From the NCBI GenBank assembly GCA_025201765.1, contig MU623353.1, positions 62,001 to 126,000 of the forward strand: DNA of 64,000 bases, given 5' to 3'. Both the position numbers and the translations under genes were made by a program. Position 1 is the stretch's first letter. Each line of letters begins with the position of its first letter. This DNA comes from Daldinia sp. FL1419. Taxonomy: Eukaryota; Ascomycota; Sordariomycetes; Xylariales; Hypoxylaceae. The notes under the pieces were generated by a model that saw nothing but the letters and a program-made list of their open reading frames with translations, did not search any database and was not told the origin of the DNA. Shown here piece by piece: positions 9,769 to 21,446 of this stretch.

Positions 9769-12700
9769 ATGGCTCCAACTCAAAGGAAGAACGCGCAGTC
9801 TGTCGCGGCCGAGATATCTCTTGTACATCTGAAGAACTGCCTTGTCAACCTCCCAACGTCGCTAGTCAATCTGCTTGTAACGGTCAATACCGTAGGTCCT
9901 ACTCATATATACCCACCTAGATATGCTCTTATATATGTTGAATTGTCACTGAATGATTATTATAGCCTGCCCAAAATGTCATCGTCGAGCTTAATTATCG
10001 CGTCCCCTTGCCTACCAACGGCTCTCCCCAAGCCAATGGCTCCTCTTCCTCACAAAAGTCCCTATATGTCGGATGGACGGGGATGCCTAGCAAACGCAAG
10101 ATGGCCCCTATAGTAGATCGTGATGGCATTAGTGGTACACGTGGTAGTGGAAGAGATCAGGAGGTTGCCTCTGTTGAGATTGACGCTACTTTAGCTGGCA
10201 CTCTTGGATTGTCGGATGGTCAAAGGGTCACAGCTACAATACATGTCGACCCTCCTTTAGCGCATACAGTTAATATCGAGCCCCTGACACCCGAAGACTG
10301 GGAGATGATCGAATTACACGCGACCTTCTTAGAATTAAATCTATTATCACAAATTCGCGCGCTCCCAAATCCAGTGTACACCGCCTTACCGGGTCAACCT
10401 CCCAGTCCACATCCTTTGACTTTACATCTCTCTCCTACGTCTACGGCCAATATTAAGGTTTCGTCCCTTGAGCCGGCTCCCTCAGCAAATGTCCCGTTTG
10501 TGAAGCTTGCGCCCGACGCCGAAGTCATTGTCGCGCCAAAGACGCGATCTAAACCGACTAAAGGCACACGTGAAGATCGTAGCGTGGGTGGTACCTCGAG
10601 GCGAAGCGCTAAGAGCTCGACGAGTACGGTGCGGAGGAAGAGTGCAAGAGAAGAAAAGAAGCCGAATTTATTTTTGAGAGGAATTGACCGAAAATTATGT
10701 GACGAATGGTTTGATGAAGAATCAGCACCCCAGGATTTAAGCGTATGGGTTGATCGTGATCTTTTACTGTCAAAGGAATTTCGCGGTGTAACATGGGTTG
10801 TGGTGAATATTGTCAAGCCGGCTGGGCTTCAGCCTCCCCTTGATCCCCAGAAGCAACAGGAAAATGCAACGAACGGCGAGATCACAAAAGCAACCGAGAA
10901 AGTGGTTGCTCAGCTACGTCCGTGGGACGATCCCCCTACTACACAGACTATTGCCCTCTCAACTCCTCTGTGCGGAATGCTTGGCTGTTTAGGAGTTGTC
11001 GGAGGAATTGCCAAGATCGAGCCGGCGCCGGCGCCGTTATCGCGTAGTACAATAACAAAACTGAAGGTGTCTCCGTTTTCGATTGACAATCATAGAATCT
11101 CAGACGGCTTAAAATTCGGCGGAGAATCGAAAACCGAAAAGGAAGAAGCGTCTAGGAGGATATCTAATATTTATGGCCAAAAGGGCAAAGCAAATGATCT
11201 GCTACACGGCCCCTTAACTGATGGGATGGTACTGCCCGTATATGATACCCTCGAGTTGTCACACGGATGGGAGGGCGGTATTGTGAAATTAGAGGGGGCA
11301 AATCCGGACTCCAACTCCAAAGAGCAGTTGAGTTGGTATCTCGGGTCTGAAAAGGCCGTGCCGATCGAGGTCCAGGCACCGGCTCCTCGCCCAAGCTGGT
11401 TAGTGGAAGACGAAATAAACGAACAGAATCTTCCAAGCGACTCGGTTCTAGTTGGAATTGATTCACTCCTAGCCGATTTAAAAACCCATCTCTCGCACAT
11501 GTCGTCTGTTCTCTTAAGTGGTGCCCTGGGAGCAGGTAAGACAGCCGTGGTGCAGTCCCTAGCTCAGACACTACGGGAAGAATTCCTATTCCATACGACT
11601 TACTTCCCTTGCCGAAAGCTTGTTAATGACGAAAGTAGAATTTCTACCATTAAGGAAACATTAAATAGGATATTCATGGGTGCTAGCTGGGGTGCAAGAC
11701 TTGGTGGGAAAGCACTCGTCATACTCGATGACCTGGATAAGTTGTGTCCAGTAGAGACAGAGCTACAAGTGGGAAACGATAATAGTCGGAGCAGACAGGT
11801 CAGTGAGACTATTAGTTCGATTGTGCGTCAGTACTGTGGGCGTGATAAGGGAGTTGTTCTCCTAGCTACCGCCCAAGGCAAAGAATCGCTTAATAACGTA
11901 ATCATTGGAGGCCACGTCGTCCGGGAAATTGTCGAATTAAAAGCCCCTGATAAAGATGCTCGCAGAAAGGTCTTGGAGACAATTGTCAGGCAGCAAACCG
12001 TGGCTCCGGAATCTTCACAGGCGCCCGAATCGTGTGGGAGTCGTCCTACTACCGCCAATGGTAGTGTGGGCGGCGACGACGCCGGCACGTGGATGGACGG
12101 CGCGGATCAAAGTAGCCGTAATAATTCTGTATCAGCGAAGCAGAAGTTGAATGGTTTTCTATTAGATCCAGATTTAGATTTCCTCGACCTCGCTGGGGAG
12201 ACCGATGGCTACATGCCAGGTGATCTAATTCTGCTCGTATCTCGAGCTCGTAACGAAGCTCTAATACGATCTGTCAGCGAGGAGCCATTAAAAGAATCGT
12301 TGGATATTGTCCAACTCAGTCGCACCGATTTCGATAATGCTCTGAAGGGATTCACTCCGGCATCCCTCCGGAATGTCCCGCTGCAAACGTCGACAACAAC
12401 GTTCGACTCGATCGGTGGCCTCAAAGAGACGCGGCAGATTTTACTCGAGACATTACAATATCCGACAAAATATGCACCGATATTCGCGCAGTGTCCTTTG
12501 AGGCTGCGTTCCGGATTGCTATTGTATGGATTCCCCGGCTGTGGTAAAACTCTTCTGGCAAGCGCAGTGGCGGGCGAGTGCGGGCTTAATTTCATATCCG
12601 TTAAAGGACCCGAAATATTGAATAAGTACATTGGAGCCAGCGAGAAAAGCGTTCGCGACCTTTTCGAACGTGCTTCTGCTGCAAAACCGTGTGTGCTTTT

Positions 12701-13577
12701 CTTCGACGAGTTCGACTCCATTGCACCTAAACGAGGCCATGACTCGACAGGTGTCACGGATCGAGTAGTCAATCAGTTGTTGACCCAAATGGATGGTGCC
12801 GAAGGGTTATCTGGAGTATACGTATTGGCCGCAACATCTCGACCAGACTTGATTGACCCCGCCTTACTTCGTCCGGGCCGTTTGGATAAGAGCTTGCTAT
12901 GCGGTTTTCCGACTGTAGAAGACCGTGCTGATATCCTACGGGCTTTAAGCAAGAAGATCAAGCTCAGTAAGGAGCTAGTAGCGTCAGAAGAGAGCTTCCT
13001 TGAACTTGCGAAGCGTACGGAAGGGTTCTCCGGTGCTGATTTGCAGGCGCTTATCTCTAACGCTCAATTAGAAGCAATCCATGACGTGCTTAAGGATATT
13101 GAGCTACAACCTTCGGGCGATAAGCGTAATGGTGTCGACTCTCGAGCTAAAGCGAGCACATCAGCAGCGAATCGAAATTTCGTCCAGTTTCGCTACGGTA
13201 TCGAGGCCGCTTTAGCCGAAGCAGAAGAAAAGGCAAAGAAAGGATACAACAAGTCAACTCAATTGGCCGAGAATGCCGCTATAGCAGCTAAACTATCCGA
13301 AATCAAAGCGGCAAGGAAACAGACGAGGTTAGGTCAAAAGAAGGTAAACCACGCTACAGGAGATGATGGAGAAAAAGGGAAAGAGGGAAGCAATGCAGAG
13401 GTTCTTATTGGTTGGAGACACGTAGTAAAAGCATTGGAATCTACCAGGGCTAGTATCAGTCCTCAAGAGAGGAACCGTCTGGAACGGATTTACAGGGAAT
13501 TCGTAATTGGACGTAGCGGCGAGATGAGGGACGGTCAAGGAAGCATGGAGATTGGTGGACGAAGCAGCCTCATGTAG
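9769..13577 (+). CDS. PEX1: Peroxisome biogenesis AAA ATPase PEX1
   Basis: Type II AAA+ ATPase that pairs with Pex6 at the peroxisome membrane to extract ubiquitinated Pex5 receptor and recycle it for matrix import. Exons 9769..9891 and 9966..13577 give 1,244 residues; the 74-bp intron joins LLVTVNT to PAQNVIVELNYR. The N-terminal double-psi/N domain is followed by KSLYVGWTGMPSKRK, typical of fungal Pex1. D1 has Walker A GALGAGKT (about residue 559) and Walker B ALVILDDLDKL. D2, the active ring, has Walker A GFPGCGKT (about 897), Walker B PCVLFFDEFDSIAPKRG, and the SRH segment RPDLIDPALLRPGRLD. A Lys/Glu-rich helix precedes the end. The length agrees with fungal Pex1 (about 1,050-1,250). It shares its upstream region with MCM7. 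Confidence 0.95.
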
Positions 13578-14436
13578 GGTTGTACATCCAAATGGACGGC
13601 CAAAAAGTAATAATATATGGTTAATTGATAATGTGCTGCCAATAGTCCTCTTTTTTTTCTCTTTTTTTTTCTTTTTTTGCAGGTCTGTTCAACATATACC
13701 TAACTCCTAGATATTGGTGTTATAGACTTGTAGGTTAGATTTGATTTTATCTACTATAGTGCGTTGATACCTGCTCAAGTACATAACTCGGTATTGAAGT
13801 AGGTAATTTTTGCACTAGTTGGTAGGTACATATCACGCCAAAGTGCAAATGAGGCTTGTCAGAGCTGCATAGCCTTGCACAAAGCTGAAGTTGCTGGAAA
13901 GTATTCTGATTGGTTTAGTACTGTGTACGCTAACCTCCCTTAAGCCTAGCGCCGCCTCGTCTTCTTAGCTTATGCACATGTCTTTGGTAACTTTAGTAAG
14001 GATTCTGGAGAGGCACGGACCGCGGATGCCACATTGTCACCATCCACTTTCTTTTAAGATATAAGCAACTTGGAAACGCAAGAAACATACTACCCACTTC
14101 TTGTCGTTTTTCCATACCTCTCTTCAATTCTATAAGGTCACACTTTTAATACACCAATTCCCATCCGAATTTCGACCCCTCGCAGCGTTGGCTACTGCGC
14201 CTTTTCGCACTAGGGTTTTTTTAAAGAAGCACTGACCGTCAAATGCTGCCTTGCGAATTAGAATCTTTCGAAGGCGGTCACGTACATTCGCTTTGGAATA
14301 AATCCCTTTCATTCAACACAGTAAACCAAAAAGTCTATTATTCAAATTGCCGCCTAGAATTAGGTATGTTGTTAATTATTAATTCGTTGTCTTCTGAATC
14401 ATCACTCTTTTCGCCGCTATTCATCGCGACAACGCC
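13578..14436. other. Intergenic spacer downstream of PEX1
   Basis: About 860 bp holding a T-rich tract (13650-13678) just after PEX1, likely in its 3' region, and a CT-rich promoter-like stretch toward 14100-14430 ahead of the next transcript. No supported coding sequence. Confidence 0.5.
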
Positions 14437-14745
14437 ATGGCACCCTCGACAGATTTCCCAATGCATACTCCAACCCATTCTTCTAGGAGACATCCTATGC
14501 AAGCTACTCCTACGGGTACCCCAGCTGGGCCTATGAACAACAATCTCTTTATCAATGGTGAAAACTCCCCAGCATGGTCAGTGGATATTCCGCTGGGGGC
14601 TAACCCAGGCCTTCGCGGTGGTCCATACGTCCTAGCTTTCATGGATCATCCACCTTTAAATATACCACTCCGTGCTTTGACCCCGGAGGAAAGGCGAGTA
14701 AGAGTGGTATCGACGCTAACATACGACGCGATTATTCACTATTAA
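14437..14745 (+). CDS. Small hypothetical protein or leader ORF upstream of the STE20-type kinase
   Basis: A 102-codon frame beginning in the strong context GCCATGG. I do not recognise the product. The first 35 residues are low-complexity Thr/Pro/His; then comes a more ordered-looking stretch with GENSPAWSVDIPLGANPG and FMDHPPLNIPLRALTPEERR. There is no signal peptide, membrane segment or cysteine pair. It ends 192 bp before the kinase ATG on the same strand, so it could be a separate small gene or a long upstream ORF in the kinase leader. No intron is needed. The composition argues for coding, but without homologues this is tentative. Confidence 0.38.
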   Translation: MAPSTDFPMHTPTHSSRRHPMQATPTGTPAGPMNNNLFINGENSPAWSVDIPLGANPGLRGGPYVLAFMDHPPLNIPLRALTPEERRVRVVSTLTYDAIIHY

Positions 14746-14937
14746 TTCCCCATCTTGTCCCGCACTTTAATCATTTCTAATACATGTGATGAATCCCGTA
14801 TGAATCAGCATATTTATGCCTATCTGATTTGATGTCTTCGCTACTTATATCAACTCTACCCTCTAGTCTTTGAAATCTAACCCTTGTGATTCGTAGCTAA
14901 CCAGATTTCCTAGCTCTACACTTGAGCCCCGCACACC

Positions 14938-17436
14938 ATGGCAACTCTTCAAGTTTTTGGCGGCGGACCTGCGACAACGCGCCAAAAAGCTGTCGAAGAC
15001 GCGCGGAAAATGGAAGAAGCTGTTCAAGAAGAATGCGCCAAGTCAGGAAAACCCGCTCCTCAGTACCGCCTTACCGAACTAATCGGCAAAGGGAGCTTTG
15101 GTCGTGTGTATAAGGCAACCGACCTGAGGACTACGAATGTAGTAGCCGTCAAGATCATAGACGTCGATGAAAGTGATACGGTGAATCCGAAACTCGCAGA
15201 TACCTATAGCGAGATTCTTAAAGAGATTAACGCGTTACATCGCTTAAGTCAGTCTGGCGCCCAAAACATCAATCATGTCATCGAGGCTCTACCCGTTGGC
15301 AAGGCTATGTGGATGGTTACGGAATATTGTGCCGGAGGAAGTGTAGCAACTCTTATGAAACCAACCACACCCGGTGGGCTACAAGAGAAATGGATAATTC
15401 CCATACTGCGTGAAGTGGCCGTAGCAATTTACTGGGTCCACAAGGAGGGCATTATACATCGAGATATTAAGTGCGCTAATGTTTTAGTTACCGAGACTGG
15501 GGCGGTTCAGCTGTGCGATTTCGGCGTCGCTGGCATGATGGAAACAAAGCTGGATAAAAGATCTACTTTTATTGGAACGCCACATTGGATGGCGCCAGAA
15601 TTATTCGATCATAACGCCCAGTATGGAACGGAAGTAGATATATGGGCCTTCGGGTCCATGGTGTATGAAATTGCATCGGGTTTACCACCGAATGCCACGG
15701 CGAGAGTAGGCCTCCCTCAGCTAGGAGACTATCTTAGAGAACACATACCACACCTCGAGGGAGACCAATACTCAGACGAACTTAAAAGTTTAGTTTCCTT
15801 TTGCCTCGAGGAAAATCCAGCCAGGCGACCATCTATCGAGCAGATCCAAAAACACCCGTATATTTTCAATACGAGCGCTCGATATCCTACCTCATCTCTT
15901 GCGAACTTAGTAAAAGCTTTTAGACTTTGGGAAGAACGTGGCGGAATCAGGAAATCCCTTTTCGCAGCTGGAGGAGCACAAGCGCCCGGCGATTTAGATT
16001 CGACATCGTTGTCTACTGAAGAATGGAATTTTTCTACCACTCTTGCCTTCGACGAGCAACTTCACGATATATCAGATGGTATATCGGAAGTCCAGGCGGT
16101 CCGCGACGTTTATGGGTCGGCCGTCGATTTCCCCACTACATTTGGTGAAGACACAGCACGACCAAAGGCGTTAGGTAAGGGTAGACGCCGGCCACCACCC
16201 CAAGCTCTAGCTGCTACCAAAGTAAAGGCTCCCCTGGAAAAGGTATTCGACCCCAATACGATATCAAACTATGATGAGAATTCTCGCATGTATTACGGTC
16301 GGCCAGGGCCACCTCCTCCAGTATCGGAACCACCGATGACAAACGAAGTGCCGGTATCCGATCTTCCGTTGCGAGACGACTCCCTCCACGCAACACTCCG
16401 CGAATCTCTCATTGACCTTGACGCTTCTCTCGGCGGTGGGGAACTTTCGAACTTCGTCGACATGGGCACGATAAGACCGGGCCCAGGAATAGGACAGAAT
16501 CCACGAGCTTCAATGGACAATAACTGGTCTTTCTCCTCGGCCACGGCGGTAGATGCGCATGATAGAGCGCCTTTGAGTGATCCTGCGGATATGAATAATG
16601 GCCGACATCACGCACCTGACTGGTCATGGCCAACAAGCATCCCTCCAGCCTCCGCAAACCCCGAGATGTCGCACTTCACATTTAACGAAGATCGCGGTTT
16701 CGACAGCGGTCCCGAACGCCCCCGATTACAGCATCATACTACCGAACCTATGGTCCCGACGCAGGGCTTTGATACGCAAAGTGCAAGTGCACCGACAAAC
16801 GACCGTATGTCCGTGGCCAGTTTGATCGATCTCGACATGAGTATGCCCGAACCGAATTTCCCAGACTTCACACGCCCCTCCACCGCAAACTCGGACATCG
16901 CATCCATCACCGGCTCCGAAGCTGGTACCCGGGAGCCCTTCGAGCTCGAGCGTCATGCCTCGGTTTACGCCCCCGCCAACTTCACCAGCCGCGAACCGTC
17001 TATCTACGTGTCCGACGGCTCTGAGTTCTCAGCCCGAATAGCCAGTAAGATAGCTGAGGAAGATGAAGTATCTGAAAACAATGTCTTAAATATGAACGGC
17101 CCCCCGCATCAGCAACATCTCCCGCACCACCAGCATCAGTACCAGAACAGCGAGTACACCGTCTCGTCGTCAGATACTTATGTGGATCGAGACGACGGGT
17201 ATCACGGTCCTACCACTGCTTCGCATATTCTGCGAACGACTGGGCCCGTACATCTCCCCTCGATAGCGCCACCGGCGCTAAATGTCGTCGAGGCAAGAGC
17301 CACAACGGGCGACGTAGCTAATGAAATGCGTCGCCTTATCGGTAGCCTCAACGAGCACTTGTCTATTATCGGGGAGCAGGTAGCTGGTATGGAACCTCGA
17401 CGCGCGGGACGAAATAATTTCGAAGGTGGTGATTAG
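14938..17436 (+). CDS. STE20-family (germinal-centre-kinase type) serine/threonine kinase
   Basis: Single-exon protein kinase of 832 residues. The catalytic domain (about 42-305) is intact: glycine loop GKGSFGRVY, VAVK lysine, HRDIKCAN catalytic loop, DFGVAG, and GTPHWMAPE activation segment. The kinase domain at the N-terminal end and a long low-complexity C-terminal tail, without PH or CRIB, indicate a GCK rather than a PAK. A 40-residue charged extension precedes the kinase, and after the domain comes LVKAFRLWEERGGIRKSLFAAGG, a conserved fungal block (given here slightly beyond the core). The tail (about 345-832) is rich in Pro, Ser, Asp and His and is probably disordered. Fungal relatives act in polarity and septation networks (Kic1/Nak1/POD-6, Sid1); which one this is I cannot decide. 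Convergent with TEL2. Confidence 0.93.
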   Translation: MATLQVFGGGPATTRQKAVEDARKMEEAVQEECAKSGKPAPQYRLTELIGKGSFGRVYKATDLRTTNVVAVKIIDVDESDTVNPKLADTYSEILKEINALHRLSQSGAQNINHVIEALPVGKAMWMVTEYCAGGSVATLMKPTTPGGLQEKWIIPILREVAVAIYWVHKEGIIHRDIKCANVLVTETGAVQLCDFGVAGMMETKLDKRSTFIGTPHWMAPELFDHNAQYGTEVDIWAFGSMVYEIASGLPPNATARVGLPQLGDYLREHIPHLEGDQYSDELKSLVSFCLEENPARRPSIEQIQKHPYIFNTSARYPTSSLANLVKAFRLWEERGGIRKSLFAAGGAQAPGDLDSTSLSTEEWNFSTTLAFDEQLHDISDGISEVQAVRDVYGSAVDFPTTFGEDTARPKALGKGRRRPPPQALAATKVKAPLEKVFDPNTISNYDENSRMYYGRPGPPPPVSEPPMTNEVPVSDLPLRDDSLHATLRESLIDLDASLGGGELSNFVDMGTIRPGPGIGQNPRASMDNNWSFSSATAVDAHDRAPLSDPADMNNGRHHAPDWSWPTSIPPASANPEMSHFTFNEDRGFDSGPERPRLQHHTTEPMVPTQGFDTQSASAPTNDRMSVASLIDLDMSMPEPNFPDFTRPSTANSDIASITGSEAGTREPFELERHASVYAPANFTSREPSIYVSDGSEFSARIASKIAEEDEVSENNVLNMNGPPHQQHLPHHQHQYQNSEYTVSSSDTYVDRDDGYHGPTTASHILRTTGPVHLPSIAPPALNVVEARATTGDVANEMRRLIGSLNEHLSIIGEQVAGMEPRRAGRNNFEGGD

Positions 17437-17853
17437 AAGACGACACCCGTAAATATAATCGAATAGCCGGGAGTTAGGTTGCGTATCTGTTCCCAGACAG
17501 GTATAAGACAGCAGCAGAGGAAAACTTTCCCTTCGTTCCGACAGGGCATGATGAAGAGATCTGAATAATGACGAAGAGGAAATGCTTGGTATATGTATAT
17601 GACACATTTTTATTTTGCTTTAGCTACTTACTATTGAGATACCACTACTTATCACCTTCAGGTGTAAATTCAGTTCGTTACGATAAGGGTTGGTACCTAA
17701 TACATACAATAATAATACATATTAATTCAATAGACCCAAGTCCTTGCATGCTGCTAAAAGCGAAAGGCTGGTGTATTGTGATGGCGCATTATCGATTTGT
17801 CAGTAGGTCTCCAAGAGACCGTATGGAATATATTTCTTCTCATATATAGGTAT
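17437..17853. other. Short convergent spacer (kinase / TEL2)
   Basis: 417 bp between two stop codons, AT-rich, presumably 3' UTRs. Nothing else seen. Confidence 0.6.
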
Positions 17854-20800
17854 TTACGTATATCCTATCAAATCTCCCATCAAGACAGCCTGGTATTTGT
17901 CCACGGCCTCACGCAAGCGGATAAGAACACCAGCAGCCAACATCTTAACCTCGTTCTCCTCACCACCACCCTCGCTGCCTACATCGCCGCCCCGTAGATT
18001 ATTGAACACGCCGCTCACCCACTCGACGCTTTCTACGACTTCACGCCCCTGTCGTTCGCAGAGACCACGCATGTCGCCTTCGTTGACGTCTAGTAAGGCG
18101 ATGAACCCGAAAAGCACGGCTTGCGTGATACTAAGGTCCCCGACACACTGCCCCCGGACGCCGAGAAGCAGGTCCCAGAACTCGGACGTCATTTGCGGGA
18201 GCGCGAGGGTGCTGGGACCCGCTGCGTGTAGTAGTATAGCTAGCGTCTTGAGGTATAAAGAGAGCAAGTAGGGCTGGAAGAGGATTCCTCTCGTAGTAGC
18301 GGACGCCGAATGCATAGCCGCTTGGAAACGCGATGTCAGGGGGAAGAAAAACGACGATGCGATAAGCGAAGCCGTCGTATTGGGTATAGCTCGAACGCGC
18401 GGCTTAGCCTTGCCCTTTCCAGTACTCGAGGACTGCGATTGTAGGCGCGACGTAAATGACGAAAGTTTAAGTGCGTCAGGTCCTGTTACCGAGTCCGCTG
18501 CTTCGGCAGCTAAAGGGGCTAGGAAGGTTTGAGAGAGGGACTTGGCGAGATTATCGAGTGCGTTAGGTGGGAGGGCTTTCAAGTTCTGCGCGCTAGACTC
18601 GAGCCTATTTGATGGCGAGGGTGTAGCGTAATACTTTTCGATTTTGGCTGGGAGCATTTTAGAGGGAAATTGCGCGGTCGACCCGTACTCAGATGCTTCA
18701 AAGCCAGCTATTTCTCGACCGCTTAAGCCTAATACCATGAGTACGGATGCGCGCTGCGATAACGAGTAGTCTCCGTCAAAGAATGTTTTGGCAAACCACT
18801 GGCCCATCTGCTTCGGCTGGGCAACTACAATCGCAACCATCGCCTGTAGACGTAGATCGTCGAAGTTTTCGAGTTCGTATTTATCTTGTAAGCCGACGAG
18901 AAGCGTAGCGAGCTCTTCTGCGTGAGAGCTAACTTCCGTGCCGTAGTTTGCTTTCCTGCGAATTAGTGCAGGAGAAGTCGTTAGGGCAAGCTTTTGGCGG
19001 TCGTAGTTGTCTATATCTCTCAAATAGGCGATAAGGTCGCGAATGTAGACGGGAGCCTTGGGTTTATCTCGATTGATAAGTGTAGGGTCCTCGTCCGAGT
19101 CTTCGGCGTCCGAGTCAGGCTTCGCGTATGGTACCAAATCCGGGTCTTCGTCTTCGTCATCTTGAATTTCCTCGATAATGAACCCCGACTTGAGGGGCGG
19201 CTTTCCAGCCCTTTGAGATGGTGCCAGTGACGGTTTAGTTGTCTTAGGGAGATTGGGGGGTTTAGTAACGGCGACCATTCCCTTTAGTGGATCTAGAGGA
19301 CCAGGCTTGTCGGAGATATTGACTAATGATTTATACCACTTCGCTTCCTCCGTGTCCATCTCGTCCATCTTGAAGTCGAGTTTTGTCTCCTTACCATGAA
19401 CAAGCCCTGAAAGTGCCTCGCCGACTGCCATTCCCAAGAAACGGGCACGGTTTTGCGACGCGGCGATTCGATTAGATATAGAATTTAAGTAAATACTTGA
19501 TCGCAATAGAATAGTAAGCTTTATCGGGACAAGTCTATGAACATATCCAGCACTAAGGAGTAATACTTGGGCATGTGCTTATATTCGATTAGCTTCTCCA
19601 GTAAAGGTATTAGATCAAGAGAACTAACCGTCTTGTTGGAGTAGGGGAGCATGCTTGATGTATAGTTGGTCGCCAAACTGGCTTAGGCTTTTCTCTAGAA
19701 TCGTCGTTACGAAGTCCTTATCTTCATAAAAGACGGCGACAGCAGCCCGTCTGATTCCATATCCTTCACCAATCCCCGCGCCGGATCCACTCGTCAACCA
19801 GTTCAGCAAATGGTTCTTTCGAACATCATCGTCTCCTATCATCGCTTTCAAGGCTCCGGATACAGCTTGGATGGTAGGGGCATCTTTTGCTTCATTGGTG
19901 TTGTGTATAGAGCATAGGTATTTATCTGACAGCAGCTTCAGCGCTAGATTCAGAACCTTGCGCTGCTCGAGAGATGGCAAGGCATTCATTAATTTCTCGA
20001 AAGCTTCCTGGCCTTCGACATTTTGAAGTAGCAGCCCGGTGATTAATACATGAATAAGAACTTCTTAAATGTTTATTAGCTAACTTAAACAATCCTCACC
20101 GTGGATAAAACTGCTCACCTGGGTTCCCCAGCCGCATTCCACGGGTTAATAACTCAACGCATAGCTTTAATTCGTCTTCAGTGACTCCTGACATCATCCA
20201 CTGCGCGGTGTTTTGTGCAAGCCAATCGATATAAAGCTTGACATTGCTGATCCAAATTTCAGTTTTTAATCGGCCTGCCTGTCGGCAAATATCCTCTGCC
20301 TCTGCAGATAGTGAGATAATTTTGCCGTTTGTAAATAATGAAACCAGCTCCTGACGTATAAGCCGAATCTGGGTCGGGTTCCCTGGGGAACTTGCGCTAC
20401 TCCAAATGTATTTTATATCGTCGTCGGAATGGAGGAGTTCAACGAGCAGCTCGAGAACGAACCCCAAGTTGAAGCTAGCTTGTGAATCTTTTAGGGGTTT
20501 CGAGTCTAGTTTGGCTTCTTTTAACAAAGCACGGATGTATGCTACTACAGCATTAATACCTGCCAGGCTTCGCAAGCATGATACTAGGACGTGAAGGTCT
20601 CCTTTGCTTTTTCCCGTGGATGCATCTTTTAACACCATCCAATAATTAGGAACTATCTCAGTAACCAAGACATGTATGATTTGGGCACTTTGGGGAGTTG
20701 GTTTTCGAATGTCGAAGGAATGGTTGCCTCGTGAGCCTTTATGGAAGTATTTCAATACGGATAATAGAAGCTCGTAATTCGGCTGGTCCTTAAGAGCTTC

Positions 20801-20938
20801 AAGAGCTTCTTCTGGGGAAGAACCGACAAATTCAGTCTGCGTTTTTGGCGCAGTACTAGTTGACTTGGAGGCTTTGAATAGTTCGTCATGGTGACTAGAT
20901 TTATAATTCTGGCTCACGGGGGCGAGTAGCCCTTCCAT
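17854..20938 (-). CDS. TEL2: Telomere length regulation protein TEL2
   Basis: Component of the TTT (Tel2-Tti1-Tti2) co-chaperone that matures PIKK kinases (ATM/Tel1, ATR/Mec1, TOR) with Hsp90. Three exons (20938..20119, 20063..19629, 19577..17854) give 992 residues. The joins are well supported: RGMRLGNP runs into EVLIHVLITGLLLQNVEGQE, and LLQQD runs into AHAQVLLLSAGYVHRLVP. The protein is an alpha-solenoid with few motifs. Family marks are the SRWxx-free N-terminal helical repeats, an acidic linker around DDEDEDPDLVPY, and the conserved C-terminal domain opening with KAPVYIRDLIAYLRD. The linker is the usual CK2-phosphorylated region in homologues; that role is inferred here. Convergent with the kinase, divergent from UBA3. 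Confidence 0.9.
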
Positions 20939-21446
20939 AATTGATAATTGATAATTGACAATTGGCGATCACAAACAATTGAATTATCCGAGATTGCGGC
21001 CGCTTTAGCATGATACTAGCACCCTAGGCTGGGATAGTTACGACATACTTATGTTGGTTTAGGTATGTCGTATTTACGTAAAGCTCAGCTGAGAAGAAAA
21101 AGAAAGTGTTATTTTGGGGATATCGTGTTTTGTACATCACGATGTTGACTTTTATAAGTAGAAGAATTGGAGGAGACGCTGATACTAATTCCATATATTT
21201 CAATATCGGGTTATTTGTTCGCAGTGACTGCATACCTCTTTATCTCGCTAAAGATATCGTAGATTAGAATATCCTTTAACATATAACCAACCAAGCGATA
21301 AAACATCCCACCTTTAGCGCCCCTGAATAACACTATCACTGATAAACGATGACATCAGCCTACCAAATGTCCTCCGGTCCCAGAGCTCCGACATTCTAAC
21401 CAAGCTTCATCTTTTCTATTTTTTTCCTTTTTCTTTTCTTTTAATA
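20939..21446. other. Divergent promoter region TEL2 / UBA3
   Basis: 508 bp. Near the TEL2 start is a small tandem ATTGATAATTGATAATTGAC run (20939-20961). A CT-rich stretch precedes UBA3 (21405-21440). No coding frame supported. Confidence 0.5.

Noticed and set aside
14130..14536. Frames on both strands upstream of the small ORF at 14437
   Set aside because: They overlap the small ORF or its leader in other frames and have no protein-like features.
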